DNA from: CAYGBW01 sp964348185
Lineage (GTDB): Bacteria; Desulfobacterota; BSN033; WVXP01
Reading direction: 5' to 3'
Length of the DNA: 32,039 nucleotides
NCBI GenBank assembly: GCA_964348185.1
Contig: CAYGBW010000105.1
Span: forward strand, 1 to 32,039
Shown here in pieces: positions 1 through 7,672 of the stretch (its first letter is position 1; every line of letters begins with the position of its first letter). Both the position numbers and the translations under genes were made by a program. The notes under the pieces were generated by a model. The model saw only the letters and a program-made list of their open reading frames with translations, did not search any database and had not been told where the DNA came from.

Positions 1-1
1 T

Positions 2-220
2 CGCTGGGGCAAAGACGTCAAGGAAGGCGATTTTATAGCGGTTAAATACCGTGGGGCCAGACAATACCAGCACATTGGCGCGCTCTACGAAGACCAAAAC
101 GGGAATGGATCTCTCGACGGGAAAGACTTAGTTCTTCACGCAGGTCCCGATCCCCTTCATTTCTCTGAACTGCGGTCTGGCAAGTTTGATGGTCGTGTTG
201 CCATCCTTCGCCCGATCTGA
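2..220 (+). CDS. C-terminal part of an unidentified protein (cut by window edge)
   Basis: An open frame enters from the left edge and ends at TGA 218-220, giving about 72 residues. The visible part contains GDFIAVKYRG, then QHIGALYED, then a short acidic stretch DQNGNGSLDG followed by DLVLHAGP, and ends FDGRVAILRPI. The order (a GDF-type strand, a conserved-looking His, then a hydrophobic strand) would fit the C-terminal half of a papain-like or NlpC/P60-like amidase, but the catalytic Cys would lie outside the window, so this is only a guess. DQNGNG also resembles a calcium-binding loop. It is convergent with the histidine kinase gene on the other strand. Confidence 0.55.
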   Translation, partial: RWGKDVKEGDFIAVKYRGARQYQHIGALYEDQNGNGSLDGKDLVLHAGPDPLHFSELRSGKFDGRVAILRPI

Positions 221-309
221 ATCCGTACGATGGACATACACTCTGACACGCCCATAGTTTGCGGCTCTGGGTGCAGGTGATGCGCGACGTTATACGGTCC
301 TCATTTTGA

Positions 310-334
310 CCCGAGTTTCACTGAAAACATCGGG
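310..334. other. Stem-loop between convergent genes
   Basis: CCCGA (310-314) plus GTTT (315-318) pair with AAAC (325-328) plus TCGGG (330-334), with one bulged base at 329 and a six-base loop. It lies downstream of both the left-edge gene (+) and the histidine kinase gene (-). Neither strand has a U-tract after the stem, so it is not a classical intrinsic terminator. It may slow or protect 3' ends. Confidence 0.4.
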
Positions 335-401
335 CCCTGCTTCGCCTCGGACTCCCTTTCCCCACCCTTGGAAGATCAGGATTCTCCCCGTGACAGGTCT
401 C

Positions 402-2432
402 CTACTTGCCGTCAATAACCGGTCCAATTGTGGCGATGACGTCCTCTCTCTGATCTTGGGGGAGTTTGATGACAAACCGCGTTCCCTCGCCGGGGCGGTT
501 GTCGACCTCAATTGATCCGTGGTGGGCCAGAACAATCTTGTGGCATACGGCGAGTCCCAACCCTGTCCCGATGTCCTTCGTACTGAAGAAAGGGTTGAAG
601 ATATTGGGAAGGATTTCTTGATCGATTCCCCCGGCGGTATCAGCGATCTCGATCGAAACCCAAGTCCTGCCATTTCTGGTGAAGGAACGGGTCCTAACCG
701 AGAGTCTTCCCCTGCCTTTCATGGCCTCGATTGCGTTCGAAAGGATGTTGACCATAACCTGCCTGATCTGTTGATCGTCACAGCAGATATCGGGAATGTT
801 GGGATCCAGGTCGCTGATCACCTGAATTTCGAGATTCCCCAGGGTCGCTGTCATAATGTCAAGGGTCTCTTTGACTATTTCGTTGAGATTGGCCGTGTTC
901 AGGAGAAGGTCAGTGGAATCTCGTGAAAAGTCAAGAATTTCGTGGAGAACTCGTTCCAGTCGGGTCACCTCTTTGATGATGATCTCACTGTACTTCTTCG
1001 GCCGCAGGTTTGGCTCAAGAGCCTTGTCCAGTCTTCTGGCAAATCCTCCGATGGAAACCAGAGGGTTCTTGGTTTTGTGAGCGATATGGTCAGCCATCTG
1101 TCCGAGGGCGACCATTTTTTCATTGTGAATGAGGCTCTCTTGCGCTTCTTTGAGTTTCACACTCGCCGACTCCGTTCGTTTCAAAAGCATCGCATTCTCT
1201 ACGGCCAGGCCGGCCTGTTTGGCGAACGTGGAGAGCAAGCGGATTTCCCCGTTCGTAATGGGCCGGTTGTTGAAAACGTTATCCACCAGAATCGTGCCGA
1301 TACCCCCGTTCCTTCCCCAGAGAGGAACACTTGCCCAAACAAAGGGGCCATTCTTCGGAATCATGAGACGATGAATATGACAGCCCCTGTGGAGGGTGGT
1401 CTGGCCCCCCTCGATGAAACCGCACGATGAGGGGGATCCGTCGGAGCCCCCACGGACGCGGGTAATGAAGAATCGTCCTTCTCGGATCGTCCGGGTGAGA
1501 ATACAGCTCGGAATGTCAAATGGAGCGGTAAGCTGCCGTGTCCACGCGTCGAGCTGTGATTCTTCAGATCGTTTTTGCAGATGGAGGATCAATTCCGAGA
1601 GTCTCATCATAGGGCCGTTTGACAGGGCAGCCCAAATGTTCTGGGCCCTTTCAGGGGTATCAGGGCCAACAGCCATTCTACCCCTGAGGAGACGACGTTT
1701 CTCATCCACCAGAAGAACCATGCCCCGGTTGAAACCGAGTCCCTCGCCCAGGGTGATGGCCGTCAATACAATGTGGAGGATCTCATCCAGGTCCAGGGTG
1801 GTGAGGAGCGCCTTCGACGCCTCATTGAGAAATAGGAGTTCCTTGACCTCCTTCTGCCCCTCATGCGTGTCGCCTTCGCCCTGATGTTCCGGCAAACGTT
1901 CCTGAGCCGTGCCATAGATCCGGGCAGTCCTGAGGAATCCGGCGATGATCCCACAAATGAGAGATAGGATTCGGGTATCGTCTCGACTAAAGGGCGCCGC
2001 TTTTTGGTTCCCCATGCAGAGAAGGCCATAGAGGAAGCCATTGTCGGTGATGGGGACCAGTGTCATCGGTGTAGACTCTAAGATTGCGGCTTCCGCCTCG
2101 GATGGTTGGACTGGGAGATGGGACGTATCTCGGACAAAAAGGGGTCGTTGATTCTGGTGCAGATATCCAATCATTGCTCCGGTCGTAGGAAGCTCTAATC
2201 CTTCAAGTTTCTTTACGGGTGAGCTCGCGCCCTGGAGGGTTAAGGCGCTTTCTTCGGGACGGTGAATCAGAATCCAGCAATCGTTGCACAGGAAGTTTTC
2301 TCGCAGACAGAGGGCGATCTGTGGAAAACTGGCCTTCAGATCCTCAGCGGCGTTTGACAATTCAACAATCCGCTCGAGGGTGCGAACCCATTTCTTCTTG
2401 TCGGCCATGGATGGACCCTGATTCTTCCTCAA
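402..2432 (-). CDS. Orphan sensor histidine kinase with GAF domains
   Basis: A cytoplasmic two-component histidine kinase of 676 residues. Residues about 20-170 and 200-415 look like two GAF-type sensory domains. A short coiled linker (420-440) leads to the HisKA helix with His452, and the ATPase domain carries the N box (Asn566, NAIEAM), G1 (Asp598), F box (FNPFFSTK, 612-619) and G2 (GTGLGLAV, 622-629). There is no signal peptide or membrane segment, so it probably senses a soluble signal. The residue after His452 is Lys453 (HKTKNP), where the family normally has Glu or Asp; the codon is AAA. No response regulator is adjacent. The start is uncertain: TTG at 2432 or ATG at 2408, which begins MADKKK. 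The kinase is divergent from gyrA. The class is clear; the stimulus is unknown. Confidence 0.93.
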   Translation of the reverse strand: MRKNQGPSMADKKKWVRTLERIVELSNAAEDLKASFPQIALCLRENFLCNDCWILIHRPEESALTLQGASSPVKKLEGLELPTTGAMIGYLHQNQRPLFVRDTSHLPVQPSEAEAAILESTPMTLVPITDNGFLYGLLCMGNQKAAPFSRDDTRILSLICGIIAGFLRTARIYGTAQERLPEHQGEGDTHEGQKEVKELLFLNEASKALLTTLDLDEILHIVLTAITLGEGLGFNRGMVLLVDEKRRLLRGRMAVGPDTPERAQNIWAALSNGPMMRLSELILHLQKRSEESQLDAWTRQLTAPFDIPSCILTRTIREGRFFITRVRGGSDGSPSSCGFIEGGQTTLHRGCHIHRLMIPKNGPFVWASVPLWGRNGGIGTILVDNVFNNRPITNGEIRLLSTFAKQAGLAVENAMLLKRTESASVKLKEAQESLIHNEKMVALGQMADHIAHKTKNPLVSIGGFARRLDKALEPNLRPKKYSEIIIKEVTRLERVLHEILDFSRDSTDLLLNTANLNEIVKETLDIMTATLGNLEIQVISDLDPNIPDICCDDQQIRQVMVNILSNAIEAMKGRGRLSVRTRSFTRNGRTWVSIEIADTAGGIDQEILPNIFNPFFSTKDIGTGLGLAVCHKIVLAHHGSIEVDNRPGEGTRFVIKLPQDQREDVIATIGPVIDGK

Positions 2433-2672
2433 CGAAAACTCTCTAAGAAAACGTGCTGCCTCTTTTCTCCCAAGCCACTCTCCTGGCTACTTGGGCACAA
2501 TTCACCCTTCGGCTTGGAGAACCGAAGGATTGGGGTCAGGCACCCTTTTTAAGTTTGAAAATTATGATATCTTATTCTAAAAAGTCAAGAGAATACTGTG
2601 GTGATTTTTCCGTACAGATTTCAAGGTCGATGGGATTCCTAGTCGTTGCCCAAAGGGGGTGGGAGGCACACT

Positions 2673-5108
2673 ATGTCCGTTATTGCAAGAAGCGAGCCCG
2701 TGAATGTCAACATAGAAGACGAAATGAGAAAGTCCTACATCGATTATGCGATGAGCGTGATCATTGGACGGGCGCTCCCGGACGTTCGAGATGGACTCAA
2801 GCCGGTCCACAGGCGCATTCTTTACGCCATGTATGAAATGCACAATCTGTGGAATCAGTCCTACCGGAAGTCAGCGCGAATTGTAGGCGATGTGATTGGG
2901 AAGTATCACCCCCATGGCGACGCTGCCGTCTATGACACCAGCGTTAGGATGGCTCAAGACTTCTCACTTAGATACCCCCTCATCGATGGCCAGGGCAATT
3001 TCGGATCCATTGACGGTGACCCACCCGCAGCCATGCGTTACACGGAAATCAGAATGGCCCGGCTTGCGGGGGAATTGCTAAACGACATCAACAAGGAGAC
3101 TGTCGATTTTGCTCCCAACTACGATGAATCCTTGAGAGAGCCCTCTGTTCTGCCTGCTGGATTTCCTAACCTTCTCGTGAACGGCTCATCAGGGATCGCC
3201 GTGGGCATGGCAACCAATATCCCCCCTCATAATCTCAACGAGGTGATCGAAGCCATTGTCGCTACGATTCGAAATCCGGATATCACCCTGGCTGAGCTCA
3301 TGCAAATCGTTCCGGGTCCTGACTTCCCAACAGCCGGATTTATTACGGGCCAGAGGGGAATATTAAACGCCTATCAGTCGGGAAGAGGCATCATCCAAAT
3401 CAGAGCTCGGGCAATAATTGAAAAGAATCGACGGATGGATCGGCAGAGTATTGTCATTACTGAACTCCCATTCCAGGTCAATAAAGCCAGGGTCATTGAG
3501 AGCATTGCTCGGCTCGTCAAGGAGAAGGTGATTGAAGGCATCTCTGATCTCAGGGATGAGTCTGATCGAGAGGGCATGCGCGTTGTCATCGACCTCAAAA
3601 AGGGCGAAGTTCCTCAGGTCATCTTGAATCAGCTTTACAAGCACACGCAGATGCAGACCTCGTTTGGCATCATTCTTCTTTCTATCGTCGATGGCCGTCC
3701 CCGTCTCTTGAATCTGAAAGAATTGCTCTCCTGTTTTGTCGGCTTTCGAAAGGAGATCGTCACACGAAGGTGTCATCACGATCTCAAGAAGGCTGAGGCC
3801 AGGGCTCACATTCTCGAGGGTTTGAAGATTGCACTGAAGAACATCGATGCCATTGTCTCCCTGATCAAATCGTCACCCGATCCTGGTCAGGCGAAATCGG
3901 GGCTCATGGAGCGTTTCTCACTGTCCGAACAACAGGCCCAGGCCATCCTCGAAATGAGACTCCAGCGACTCACAGGTCTTGAGCAGGGAAAGATTTCGGA
4001 GGAATATCAGCAACTCATCAAAGAAATCGCCAGGCTCACTGAAATTCTGAACAATGAACCTCTCCTCCTCAGCACCATTGTTGAGGAGCTTCAGGAAATC
4101 TCCAAGCGTTACGGAGACGAACGGCGAACCCAAATCATCGATGAGGTATCTGAAATCAAGATCGAAGACCTGATCGCTGAAGAAGACATGGCCGTCACCA
4201 TTTCAAACACCGGGTACATCAAACGAAGCCCGATAAGCCTCTATCGAAGCCAGCACAGGGGGGGAAAGGGAAAACTGGGCATGGGCGTCAAGGAGACCGA
4301 TTTTGTCCAGGACCTGTTCATCGCCTCCACTCACGATACCCTCCTCTTCTTCACAACTGCCGGGAAAACCCATTGGCTGAAGGTCCACCAGATTCCTCAG
4401 GTGAGTCGTACATCCCGAGGAAAGGCGATCGTCAATCTTCTTAGCCTGGCTTCATCTGAACGATTGACGGCCGTTCTCCCCTTCAAGGCATTCGAGCTGG
4501 GTCACTACATTACCTTTGCGACCCGAAAGGGCACCGTAAAGAAGGTCGATGTCATGGCCTTCAGTCATCCCCGTGCTGGCGGAATTCTTGCCATCACCCT
4601 TGACGAGGGGGACGAACTCATCTCTGTCAAGCTCACAGATGGCAAGCAGGAGCTCTTTCTCACGACCCGATTGGGAAAAGCGATCCGATTCTCAGAGTCA
4701 GACATCCGTCCCATGGGGCGAAGCGCCAGAGGCGTGAGAGGGTTCACCCTATCGAAAAATGATTATGTCGTGGGTATGGAGGTTGTTGAGGAGGACAAGA
4801 ATATTCTCGTGGTGACGGAGAAGGGGTACGGAAAGACGACTCCCGCATCAGCCTACCGGAAGCAGGCAAGAGGGGGAAAGGGACTCATTACCCTTCGAAT
4901 CACGGAGCGAAACGGTCCCATCGTCGCGGTTCGGCAGGTTTCCACAGATGACGATCTTATGATCGTCACCGATCAGGGGAAAATCATTCGCCTCAGGGTG
5001 AGTGACATTCGAATAATCGGAAGAATCACACAAGGGGTCAAGCTTATTGATGTTGAGAGCGATGAACGTGTCGTTGCGGCTGCTCCCCTGGCCGAAAAGA
5101 ACCTCTAG
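2673..5108 (+). CDS. gyrA: DNA gyrase subunit A
   Basis: The breakage-reunion subunit of DNA gyrase (811 residues), which with GyrB introduces negative supercoils. The active-site tyrosine is Tyr123 in AAMRYTE. The quinolone region reads HPHGDAAVYDT (79-89): Ala84 sits where E. coli has Ser83, while the Asp87 equivalent is kept (Asp88). The GyrA box QHRGGKG at 527-533 marks it as gyrase rather than topoisomerase IV, and a six-bladed C-terminal beta-pinwheel follows. I chose ATG 2673 because GGGAGG lies about seven bases upstream; an in-frame TTG at 2646 has no such site. The protein lacks the long acidic tail of E. coli GyrA. gyrB is not next to it, and the upstream neighbour is a divergent histidine kinase. 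Confidence 0.98.
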   Translation: MSVIARSEPVNVNIEDEMRKSYIDYAMSVIIGRALPDVRDGLKPVHRRILYAMYEMHNLWNQSYRKSARIVGDVIGKYHPHGDAAVYDTSVRMAQDFSLRYPLIDGQGNFGSIDGDPPAAMRYTEIRMARLAGELLNDINKETVDFAPNYDESLREPSVLPAGFPNLLVNGSSGIAVGMATNIPPHNLNEVIEAIVATIRNPDITLAELMQIVPGPDFPTAGFITGQRGILNAYQSGRGIIQIRARAIIEKNRRMDRQSIVITELPFQVNKARVIESIARLVKEKVIEGISDLRDESDREGMRVVIDLKKGEVPQVILNQLYKHTQMQTSFGIILLSIVDGRPRLLNLKELLSCFVGFRKEIVTRRCHHDLKKAEARAHILEGLKIALKNIDAIVSLIKSSPDPGQAKSGLMERFSLSEQQAQAILEMRLQRLTGLEQGKISEEYQQLIKEIARLTEILNNEPLLLSTIVEELQEISKRYGDERRTQIIDEVSEIKIEDLIAEEDMAVTISNTGYIKRSPISLYRSQHRGGKGKLGMGVKETDFVQDLFIASTHDTLLFFTTAGKTHWLKVHQIPQVSRTSRGKAIVNLLSLASSERLTAVLPFKAFELGHYITFATRKGTVKKVDVMAFSHPRAGGILAITLDEGDELISVKLTDGKQELFLTTRLGKAIRFSESDIRPMGRSARGVRGFTLSKNDYVVGMEVVEEDKNILVVTEKGYGKTTPASAYRKQARGGKGLITLRITERNGPIVAVRQVSTDDDLMIVTDQGKIIRLRVSDIRIIGRITQGVKLIDVESDERVVAAAPLAEKNL

Positions 5109-5175
5109 GGTTCGTTGGTTTTTTTGAGAGAAATGTCTGATAGCAACTCCCCACAGGATCAGATGGAGGCTGCTT

Positions 5176-5346
5176 ATGTGTGAGCACAAATCAAAAAAGA
5201 TTCGGAAGAAGGTCAAAGTGAGCGAAGAGGAGGTTCCCTGCGCCTACGCTGCGACTCAGACCAAAACCGTCTTCCAGGTGACCTATGAATGCGATGATTG
5301 TGGTGAAAGCTGGACAGAGGAAAAGGAAGAGTGGAGCGGTATATGA
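5176..5346 (+). CDS. Small zinc-ribbon-like protein (56 aa)
   Basis: A 56-residue open frame starts at ATG 5176 with GGAGGC five bases upstream and ends at TGA 5344-5346. It begins MCEHKSKK, continues with a Lys/Arg-rich segment, and carries YECDDCGESW near the end. Cys2/His4 plus Cys22 and the Cys39-x-x-Cys42 pair could form one treble-clef or zinc-ribbon site. The C-terminus is strongly acidic. It lies 67 bp after gyrA on the same strand, so it may be cotranscribed with it. I do not recognise a family. The good ribosome site, ordered cysteines and charge pattern argue that it is a real gene. Confidence 0.6.
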   Translation: MCEHKSKKIRKKVKVSEEEVPCAYAATQTKTVFQVTYECDDCGESWTEEKEEWSGI

Positions 5347-5473
5347 GCAGTTGGATCCTTCGTCCCTCTCTTCGGGGCACTGTCACCCAAATCCTGACGG
5401 GTGCACTCGGCAGTCACCGGGATTTACCCCGGCGCTGGGGGCTTCCGGAACAAGATGGGGGTGATGTCAAACA

Positions 5474-5502
5474 AAGGGCCTTCCCCTTTGGAGAAGGCCC
5501 TT
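5474..5502 (-). terminator. Intrinsic terminator of the sigma factor gene
   Basis: AAGGGCCTTC (5474-5483) and GAAGGCCCTT (5493-5502) form a perfect 10-bp stem with a nine-base loop. On the - strand the stem is followed by TTTGTTTG. The last two bases of the sigma factor stop codon fall inside the stem. Confidence 0.85.
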
Positions 5503-6979
5503 ATTCATAGAAGCTCCTCAATTTGCATTTCCTTTTTGGGTGTTTCAGCTTTCTCAAGGCCTTTGCCTCGATCTGTCTGATTCGTTCCCTGGTGATTCCG
5601 AATTGACGTCCCAATTCCTCCAAGGTGTAATCCCTTTTTTCCTCGATTCCAAAACGCATTCTCAAGATCTTGGCTTCTCTTGGGTTCAGAGAAGCCAGAA
5701 CCCTCTTGATTTCCTTATTGAGGTTGGTCTGGACCGTCATCTCAAGTGGAGAGGCCGCATCATCATCGGCGATGAAATCCCCAAACCGGGTTTCACTGTC
5801 CCCCACCGGTGTCTCCAGAGATGTCGGCTGCTCCATGCGGATGTGAAAGATCTTGTTCACCTTTTCCAAAGGAAGGTTGGCAGCCTCTGCCACCTCTGGA
5901 GGCGTGGGTTTTCTTCCCAGTTGATTGAAGAGGCTGTAGCAGATCTTCCTCATCTTCATTTCATTCTCAAGAAGGTGAACGGGCAATCTGATCATCCTGG
6001 CCTGGTCGGCTATGGCTCTCGTGATCCCCTGCATAATCCACCATGATGCATAGGTGCTGAATTTATATCCCTTTCGATAATCGAATCGATCCACAGCCTT
6101 CATGAGACCGATGTTCCCTTCCTGAATCAGATCGGGTAACACGAGGCCCCGGTTCACGTATTTCTTTGCAATATTGATGACCAATCGCAGGTTGGCTTTC
6201 ACGAATTCGTCTTTGGCCTGTTTAACCTCTTGTCGACATCTCTGAACCGCCGTCAAAATGCTCTCCAACTTTTCCCGATAGTCTCCAGGCCAGGAGACCC
6301 CCCTGTCTCCTGCGATAGGATGGGCCCGCTCCCGAAGGCAGAGTCTTAAATTCCGCAGAATCTCCTTCTTGATCGGCGTCTGAGCGATGAGGGCTTCGAT
6401 GATCATCTGATTCTCAGTGATCTTTGAACCGATGGATGGATCTTCCTCCCGGGTTCCCATTCTCCTTAGATGGTTTTCGTTCTCGATACTTCGCTGAAGG
6501 ATCTCCTTTGCAAAAGAAATGAATCGCTCTCGAAGGGTCGACTCATCCTCTGGGTCGTGACAATGAGAGCTTGTTGAAATGTCCAGGATTCCTTTGATCT
6601 GGATCTCACACTTTTCCAACTGTTGCGCGCAGAGGGCAATCCATTCCAGCCCAAGAGGGCTCTGAAGAAGGAGAACCTTCATTCGCTTTTCTCCCTCTTC
6701 AATTCGCTTGGCAAGATCTCGCTCCTCCTCAGGGCTGAGGAGGGGCACACCGCCAATCTCCTTCAAATAGACCCCTATGGAGGAATAGGGAAAGTCAGAG
6801 AACTGATGGGAGGGCAGGGTATCGGTCTGTTCGCCATCCGAGTATTTCTCATTGTAGGAATCTTCACACGCCTCACGGTCGAACTGGAACTCTTCGTCTT
6901 CAAACTCTCCAAACTCGGTCCCCTTGTCGATAAACTGATTGTTATAGACATCCATCTCCGCTCTCGTCACCACCTTCAC
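5501..6979 (-). CDS. Primary-type (RpoD/SigA family) sigma-70 factor
   Basis: A sigma factor of about 492 residues that directs RNA polymerase to promoters. An acidic N-terminus (about 20-60) takes the place of region 1.1. Region 1.2 starts at SSIGVYLKEIGG (66-77) and a non-conserved insert runs from about 110 to 255. Regions 2.1-2.4 cover about 258-325 (NLRLVINIAKKY, DLIQEGNIGLMKAVDRFDY, FSTYASWW), region 3 about 326-400, and region 4 about 418-490 with the helix-turn-helix LEELGRQFGITRERIRQIE. The -10-reading helix reads WWIMQGITR, where the usual form is WWIRQAITR. The likely start is GTG 6979; ATG 6955 is the alternative, and neither has a good Shine-Dalgarno. It is not in the usual rpsU-dnaG-rpoD context, so it may be a second, group 2 sigma. 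Confidence 0.93.
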   Translation of the reverse strand: MKVVTRAEMDVYNNQFIDKGTEFGEFEDEEFQFDREACEDSYNEKYSDGEQTDTLPSHQFSDFPYSSIGVYLKEIGGVPLLSPEEERDLAKRIEEGEKRMKVLLLQSPLGLEWIALCAQQLEKCEIQIKGILDISTSSHCHDPEDESTLRERFISFAKEILQRSIENENHLRRMGTREEDPSIGSKITENQMIIEALIAQTPIKKEILRNLRLCLRERAHPIAGDRGVSWPGDYREKLESILTAVQRCRQEVKQAKDEFVKANLRLVINIAKKYVNRGLVLPDLIQEGNIGLMKAVDRFDYRKGYKFSTYASWWIMQGITRAIADQARMIRLPVHLLENEMKMRKICYSLFNQLGRKPTPPEVAEAANLPLEKVNKIFHIRMEQPTSLETPVGDSETRFGDFIADDDAASPLEMTVQTNLNKEIKRVLASLNPREAKILRMRFGIEEKRDYTLEELGRQFGITRERIRQIEAKALRKLKHPKRKCKLRSFYE

Positions 6980-6985
6980 GTTTTC

Positions 6986-7018
6986 AAAAAAAAAGCCCTT
7001 TCACATCTCTGAAAGAGC
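6986..7018 (-). terminator. Terminator-like hairpin in the sigma factor leader
   Basis: On the - strand, nine bases (complement of 7010-7018) pair with nine bases (complement of 6995-7003), with one G-U pair and a six-base loop. Nine consecutive T follow (complement of 6986-6994). This is a textbook intrinsic terminator. It lies between the sigma promoter (7087-7115) and the first start codon (6979), with only six bases between T-tract and GTG. It therefore either ends transcripts before the sigma gene (attenuation) or closes the upstream repressor gene while sigma transcripts must read through it. Confidence 0.75.
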
Positions 7019-7086
7019 CCTGCTTTCGTCAGGGTTGGACTGTGGAGTAGATTGACTATTTCTTCCTTCCTCTATTTTTTGAATAT

Positions 7087-7115
7087 ATTATAGAGGAACA
7101 ATCCGTTTTTGTCAA
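7087..7115 (-). promoter_or_regulatory. Consensus sigma70 promoter for the sigma factor gene
   Basis: On the - strand TTGACA (complement of 7110-7115), a 17-base spacer and TATAAT (complement of 7087-7092): both hexamers match the consensus at every position. Transcription would start near 7080, leaving a leader of about 100 bases before GTG 6979. The surrounding DNA is AT-rich. Confidence 0.85.
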
Positions 7116-7174
7116 ATATTTCTGAGACTTTTTTACAAAAAGATGCTTTTTTGAGGTTGACGCCCTTCCATCGG

Positions 7175-7462
7175 TCATTCCATATATCTCGAGACGATGG
7201 CAACCCACTCGTCGATGTTTCTGCTTTGTGCCCCTTCTTCCGTTGGTTCCAAGGCTGAGCTGACACACCCTCTCAGATAGTTTTGGATGACGAGGGCGGC
7301 CACGCTTTTTATGGCTGATTTGACCGCTGCCACCTGAACCAGGATCTCCGCGCATTCCGCCTCTCTCTCGACCATTTTATGGATTCCTCGGATCTGCCCC
7401 TCGATCTTCCTCAACCGGAGCAGGATGTCATCTCTCTTGTCTTCAGCAATAATATGACCCAT
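7175..7462 (-). CDS. CsoR/CstR/FrmR-family transcriptional repressor
   Basis: A small all-helical DNA-binding repressor of 95 residues (DUF156 family), which releases operator DNA when it binds metal or reacts with a thiol-modifying signal. The family core is clear: LRKIEGQIRGIHKM (17-30), Cys37 in AECAEI, then NYLRGCV with Cys66. Copper-sensing CsoR proteins use Cys-His-Cys; here the His position is Tyr62, which leaves a two-cysteine pair as in CstR-type persulfide or sulfite sensors. The start is ATG 7462 with AGAGG about eight bases upstream. It has its own strong promoter and a leader of about 160 bases containing a perfect 7-bp hairpin (7553-7570). No efflux pump, rhodanese or sulfurtransferase gene lies beside it, so the target is unknown. 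Confidence 0.9.
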   Translation of the reverse strand: MGHIIAEDKRDDILLRLRKIEGQIRGIHKMVEREAECAEILVQVAAVKSAIKSVAALVIQNYLRGCVSSALEPTEEGAQSRNIDEWVAIVSRYME

Positions 7463-7632
7463 TTTTGTACCTCTTCAAGGTATGCTTTTCAGGGGGCTAA
7501 ATCCTAGCTTCCAGACGAGGGGAAGGGGAAAAGTCCCCTGGCCTTGGCAATCCCTTTCACCAGAAAGGGACAGCGCGACAGCACGAAGGGAGCGTTTTCG
7601 ACCCGTCTCTATCGGTCATATCTGCCACGGCC

Positions 7633-7661
7633 TTTATAGCATAAGAGGTCCTGTGTGTCAA
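7633..7661 (-). promoter_or_regulatory. Near-consensus sigma70 promoter for the CsoR/CstR-type gene
   Basis: On the - strand TTGACA (complement of 7656-7661), a 17-base spacer and TATAAA (complement of 7633-7638). It starts about 12 bases after the stop codon of the sugar isomerase-like gene. A start site near 7626 leaves a long leader to ATG 7462. Confidence 0.75.
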
Positions 7662-7672
7662 AATCTCGGGTT

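Noticed and set aside
312..327. parS-like 16-mer (12 of 16 positions match by eye); a half-site also near 31307
   Set aside because: The central bases of the palindrome do not match, and the first site is explained by the stem-loop at 310-334. No full parS was found in the window.
2531..2552. GGGGTCAGGCACC-like sequence upstream of gyrA, with shorter GGGTCAGG pieces near 12029 and 28077
   Set aside because: It resembles repeats linked to REP-type transposases in related bacteria, but no palindrome or transposase gene is present here, so I do not call a mobile element.
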